NCBI RefSeq assembly: GCF_000429025.1
Contig: NZ_KE386833.1
Span: forward strand, 324,582 to 388,581
DNA: 64,000 nucleotides
Source of the DNA: Actinospineispora spinosispora DSM 44797
GTDB lineage: Bacteria; Actinomycetota; Actinomycetes; Mycobacteriales; Pseudonocardiaceae
Direction: 5' to 3'
Part shown: one piece after another, positions 61,319 to 64,000 of the stretch
How positions within the stretch are numbered: the stretch's first letter is position 1
How the letters are laid out: each line of letters starts with the position of its first letter
Notes under the pieces: model-generated
Told to the model about the DNA's origin: nothing
Seen by the model: the letters and a program-made list of their open reading frames with translations, nothing else
The model's database searches: none
Made by a program: the position numbers and the translations under genes

Positions 61319-62073
61319 GCACCGCGATCGTCACCGGCGCCGGTCGCGGCATCGGCAGGGCCATCGCCTTGCGGCTGGCCAGGGACGGGCACGCGGTCGC
61401 GGTCAACGACGTCGACGCCGAGAGCGCCGAGGCGGTGGCGAAGGAGATCGGCGGGCGGTCCATGGCGGTGCCCGCCGACGTGACCGACCGGGACGCCGTC
61501 TTCGCCATGGTCGACGCGGTGGCCGGTGAGCTCGGCAGCGTCGACGTGATGGTGGCCAATGCCGGCATCGCGCAGGTCAAGACTCTGCTGGAGGTCACGC
61601 CGGACGACCTGCGGACGATGTTCTCGGTCAATGTGTTCGGCGTCGTCTACTGCCTGCAGGCGGCGGCGACGCGCATGATCACCCAGGGTGGCGGCGGCAA
61701 GATCATCAACGCCGCGTCGATCGCCGGACACGCGGGCTTCAGCCTCCTCGGGCACTACTCGGCGACCAAGTTCGCGGTCCGGGGCATCACCCAGGCCGCC
61801 GCCAAGGAGCTGGCGCAGCACCAGATCACCGTCAACTCGTACTGCCCGGGGATCGTCGGCACCGACATGTGGGACCTGATCGACGAGAAGATGGGCGGCT
61901 ACCTGGGCAACGAGAAGGGCGAGACGCTGGAGGAGTTCTCCAAGCTCATCGCACTGGGCCGGGTACAGACCCCCGACGACGTGGCCGGATTCGTCTCCTA
62001 TCTGGCAGGACCTGATTCGAACTACATGACCGGACAGTCGGTCATGATCGACGGAGGGATCGTGATGGTATGA
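61315..62073 (+). CDS. Acetoin (diacetyl) reductase, SDR family
   Basis: 252 residues. N-terminal TGAGRGIGRAIA (NAD binding), NAG motif VANAGIA (about 84), catalytic YxxxK in HYSATKFAV (about 147), and CPGIVGTDMWDLID, a diagnostic block of acetoin/2,3-butanediol SDR enzymes (BudC/ButA). Interconverts diacetyl, acetoin and butanediol. GTG 61315 is fixed by the 4-base overlap with the dehydrogenase gene; the long upstream frame is out of context. Confidence 0.92.
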   Translation: MSTAIVTGAGRGIGRAIALRLARDGHAVAVNDVDAESAEAVAKEIGGRSMAVPADVTDRDAVFAMVDAVAGELGSVDVMVANAGIAQVKTLLEVTPDDLRTMFSVNVFGVVYCLQAAATRMITQGGGGKIINAASIAGHAGFSLLGHYSATKFAVRGITQAAAKELAQHQITVNSYCPGIVGTDMWDLIDEKMGGYLGNEKGETLEEFSKLIALGRVQTPDDVAGFVSYLAGPDSNYMTGQSVMIDGGIVMV

Positions 62074-63065
62074 CCGACACCCTGGACAGCACGGTGAGCC
62101 AAGAGCTCGGCCCCGAGCAGCTGCTCGAGGCGTATCGCACGATGCGCACCATCCGGGACTTCGAGGAACGCGTCCACGAGGAGTTCGCCAGCGGCGACAT
62201 CCCCGGATTCGTCCACCTCTACGCGGGGGAGGAAGCGTCCGCGACCGGCATCTGCATGCACCTCGACGACCGGGACGCGATCGCCAGCACCCACCGCGGC
62301 CACGGTCACTGCATCGCCAAGGGCGTCGACGTGATCGGGATGATGGCCGAGATCTACGGCAAGTCCACCGGGTCCTGCAAGGGCAAGGGCGGCTCGATGC
62401 ACATCGCCGACCTGTCCAAGGGCATGCTCGGTGCCAACGGCATCGTGGGTGGCGGTCCGCCGCTCATCTGCGGGCGTGCGCTCGCGTCGAAGCAGCTCGG
62501 GACCGGCGGTGTGGCGGTGGCGTTCTTCGGTGACGGTGCCTCGAACCAGGGCACCACGCTCGAGTCGCTCAACCTGGCCACCGTGTGGAATCTGCCGGTG
62601 ATCTTCGTCGCGGAGAACAACGGCTACGCCGAGGCCACCTCCTCGACCTGGTCGGTCGCCACCGATGACATCGCCGACCGGGCCGCCGCCTTCGGCATGC
62701 CCGGCGTGATCGTCGACGGCTTCGACTTCTTCGCCGTACACGAAGCGGCTGGCGAGGCCATCGCACGGGCTCGGGAGGGCGGCGGGCCGACACTCATCGA
62801 GGTCAAGTTCACCCGCTATTTCGGCCACTTCGAAGGTGACCAGCAGCTCTACCGGGGCGACGAGGTGGCGAACGCCAGGGAGAACCTCGACTGCCTCAAG
62901 CGGTTCCGCGCGGCGGTGACCGACGGTGGCCAGCTGAACGCCGACCAGCTCGACGCCATCGACACCGAGGTCGCCGCGTTGATCGACCGCTCCGTGGACG
63001 AGGCCAAGGCCGCACCGAAGCCGACGGCCGCCGACCTGCTGACCGACGTCTACGTCTCGTACTGA
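62070..63065 (+). CDS. acoA: Acetoin dehydrogenase E1 alpha subunit
   Basis: 331 residues. Thiamine diphosphate binding motif GDGASNQGTTLESLNLATVWNLPVIF shown here by its start GDGASNQGT (about 153) and FVAENNGYA; GHGHCIAKG and GKGGSMH are typical of E1 alpha. With AcoB it cleaves acetoin to acetaldehyde and a two-carbon unit passed to lipoyl-AcoC. Start overlaps the previous gene by 4 bases. Confidence 0.95.
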   Translation: MTDTLDSTVSQELGPEQLLEAYRTMRTIRDFEERVHEEFASGDIPGFVHLYAGEEASATGICMHLDDRDAIASTHRGHGHCIAKGVDVIGMMAEIYGKSTGSCKGKGGSMHIADLSKGMLGANGIVGGGPPLICGRALASKQLGTGGVAVAFFGDGASNQGTTLESLNLATVWNLPVIFVAENNGYAEATSSTWSVATDDIADRAAAFGMPGVIVDGFDFFAVHEAAGEAIARAREGGGPTLIEVKFTRYFGHFEGDQQLYRGDEVANARENLDCLKRFRAAVTDGGQLNADQLDAIDTEVAALIDRSVDEAKAAPKPTAADLLTDVYVSY

Positions 63066-63077
63066 GGAGGAATTCTC

Positions 63078-64000
63078 ATGGCACGCAGCATCAGCTACCG
63101 CGAGGCGATCAACGAGGCACTGGCGCAGGAGATGGAACGCGACCCGCGCGTCGTGGTGTTCGGCGAGGACAACGTCGGTGGTACCGGCGCGCCCGGCGAC
63201 ATCGACGCATGGGGCGGGGTCCTCGGTGTCACGAAGGGCCTGCACGGCAGGTTCCCCGGCCGCGTCATGGACACCCCGATCTCGGAGTCGGCGTTCATCG
63301 GCGCCGCGATCGGGGCCGCCACCGGCGGTCTGCGCCCGGTCGCCGAGCTCATGTTCATCGACTTCATGGGTGTGTGTTTCGACCAGATCTTCAACCAGGC
63401 CGCGAAGTTCCGGTACATGTTCGGCGGCAAGGCGGTGACCCCGGTGGTCATCCGCACGATGTGGGGCGCGGGCCTGCGGGCGGCGGCGCAGCACTCGCAG
63501 TCGCTGCTGTCCACGTTCACCCACATCCCCGGGCTGAAGGTCGTTGCGCCGTCCAACGCCTACGACGTCAAGGGGCTGCTCATCCAGGCGATCCGGGACG
63601 ACGATCCGGTGATCTTCGCGGAGCACAAGATGCTCTACGACACCACGGCCGACGTGCCGGAGGAGAGCTACACGATCCCGTTCGGTGAGGCCAATATCGT
63701 CCGCGAGGGTTCGGACGTGACGATCGTGGCGATCGGCAGGATGGTGCACACTGCGACCGACGCGGCGGCTGAGCTGGCCGGGGCCGGTATCGAGGCCGAG
63801 ATCATCGACCCGAGGACCACGAGCCCGCTCGACCTGGACACGATCCTGGAGAGCGTCGAGAACACCGGGCGGCTGGTCGTGGTGGACGAGGCGAACCCGC
63901 GCTGCTCGCTGGCCAGCGACATCGGCGCGTCGGTCGCGCAGGAGGCGTTCGGCGCGCTGCGCGCCCCGATCCAGCTGGTCACCGGCCCGCACACACCCGT
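63078..64000 (+). CDS. acoB: Acetoin dehydrogenase E1 beta subunit (3' end outside window)
   Basis: 307 codons visible, still open at the right edge. MARSISYREAINEAL, VVVFGEDNVGG, DTPISESAFIGAAIGAA and MFIDFMGVC are standard E1 beta blocks, and EHKMLYD and DPRTTSPLDLD follow. GAGGAGGAAT precedes ATG 63078, 12 bases after acoA. The E2 gene (acoC) would be expected next. Confidence 0.95.
   Translation, partial: MARSISYREAINEALAQEMERDPRVVVFGEDNVGGTGAPGDIDAWGGVLGVTKGLHGRFPGRVMDTPISESAFIGAAIGAATGGLRPVAELMFIDFMGVCFDQIFNQAAKFRYMFGGKAVTPVVIRTMWGAGLRAAAQHSQSLLSTFTHIPGLKVVAPSNAYDVKGLLIQAIRDDDPVIFAEHKMLYDTTADVPEESYTIPFGEANIVREGSDVTIVAIGRMVHTATDAAAELAGAGIEAEIIDPRTTSPLDLDTILESVENTGRLVVVDEANPRCSLASDIGASVAQEAFGALRAPIQLVTGPHTP

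Noticed and set aside
62022..63992. 656-codon minus-strand frame over acoA/acoB
   Set aside because: No motifs and no ribosome binding site; shadow of strongly supported genes.

Overview
The window is high-GC, densely coding DNA from an actinobacterium. GTG starts, 4-bp stop/start overlaps and the gene content (DUF3558 lipoprotein, Eis-type acetyltransferase, PdtaR, the stretch liv - polA - rpsA - coaE - uvrB) point to the Pseudonocardiales (Amycolatopsis, Saccharopolyspora or Pseudonocardia relatives). That placement is inferred from gene content and composition; no marker gene was compared. I see no rRNA, insertion sequence, prophage, CRISPR array or plasmid origin, and there is one tRNA. 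Two genes run off the window: a sugar-binding lipoprotein at the left edge and acoB at the right edge.

Layout. 1-9 kb: truncated ABC substrate-binding protein; NYN/LOTUS RNA-binding protein; lgt; a ferredoxin reductase/fatty acid desaturase pair divergent from a MerR regulator; a serine-rich membrane protein; an Eis-like acetyltransferase. 9-15 kb: a minus-strand cluster with a GAF-LuxR regulator, a 7Fe ferredoxin, a large molybdopterin oxidoreductase, moaA and an alpha/beta hydrolase. 15-24 kb: DinB-like protein; an AT-rich 0.5 kb island; a terpene-cyclase-like protein; two hydrolases with a TetR regulator; an orphan MacB-type permease; an AEC carrier; an APH-like kinase; tRNA-Leu(CAA); pdtaR. 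24-30 kb: livJHMGF branched-chain amino acid type ABC transporter; a VOC protein divergent from a TetR regulator. 30-42 kb: two-component system; small proteins; MocR regulator; polA; AraC/VOC pair; class A beta-lactamase-like protein; HD hydrolase; polysaccharide deacetylase. 42-52 kb: methyltransferase; rpsA; DUF3558 lipoprotein; coaE-grpB fusion; an ECF sigma factor translationally coupled to an Asp/His-rich membrane protein; DUF402 protein; uvrB. 52-57.7 kb: GT87-type mannosyltransferase; membrane proteins; mug; LysR regulator divergent from an EamA transporter. 57.7-64 kb: an acetoin/2,3-butanediol catabolic operon (regulator, acoX, bdh, acetoin reductase, acoA, acoB).

The most unusual signals outside genes are families of long palindromes in intergenic gaps. 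Three share a length of exactly 64 bp, two are a near-identical pair with a covarying base pair, two are 62-bp hairpins with almost identical arms beside polA and uvrB, and one lies in the NYN gene leader. The most interesting genes are the sigma factor with its Asp/His-rich partner, the terpene-cyclase-like gene behind its AT-rich leader, and the acetoin regulator, which has GAF and winged-helix parts but no AAA+ module.
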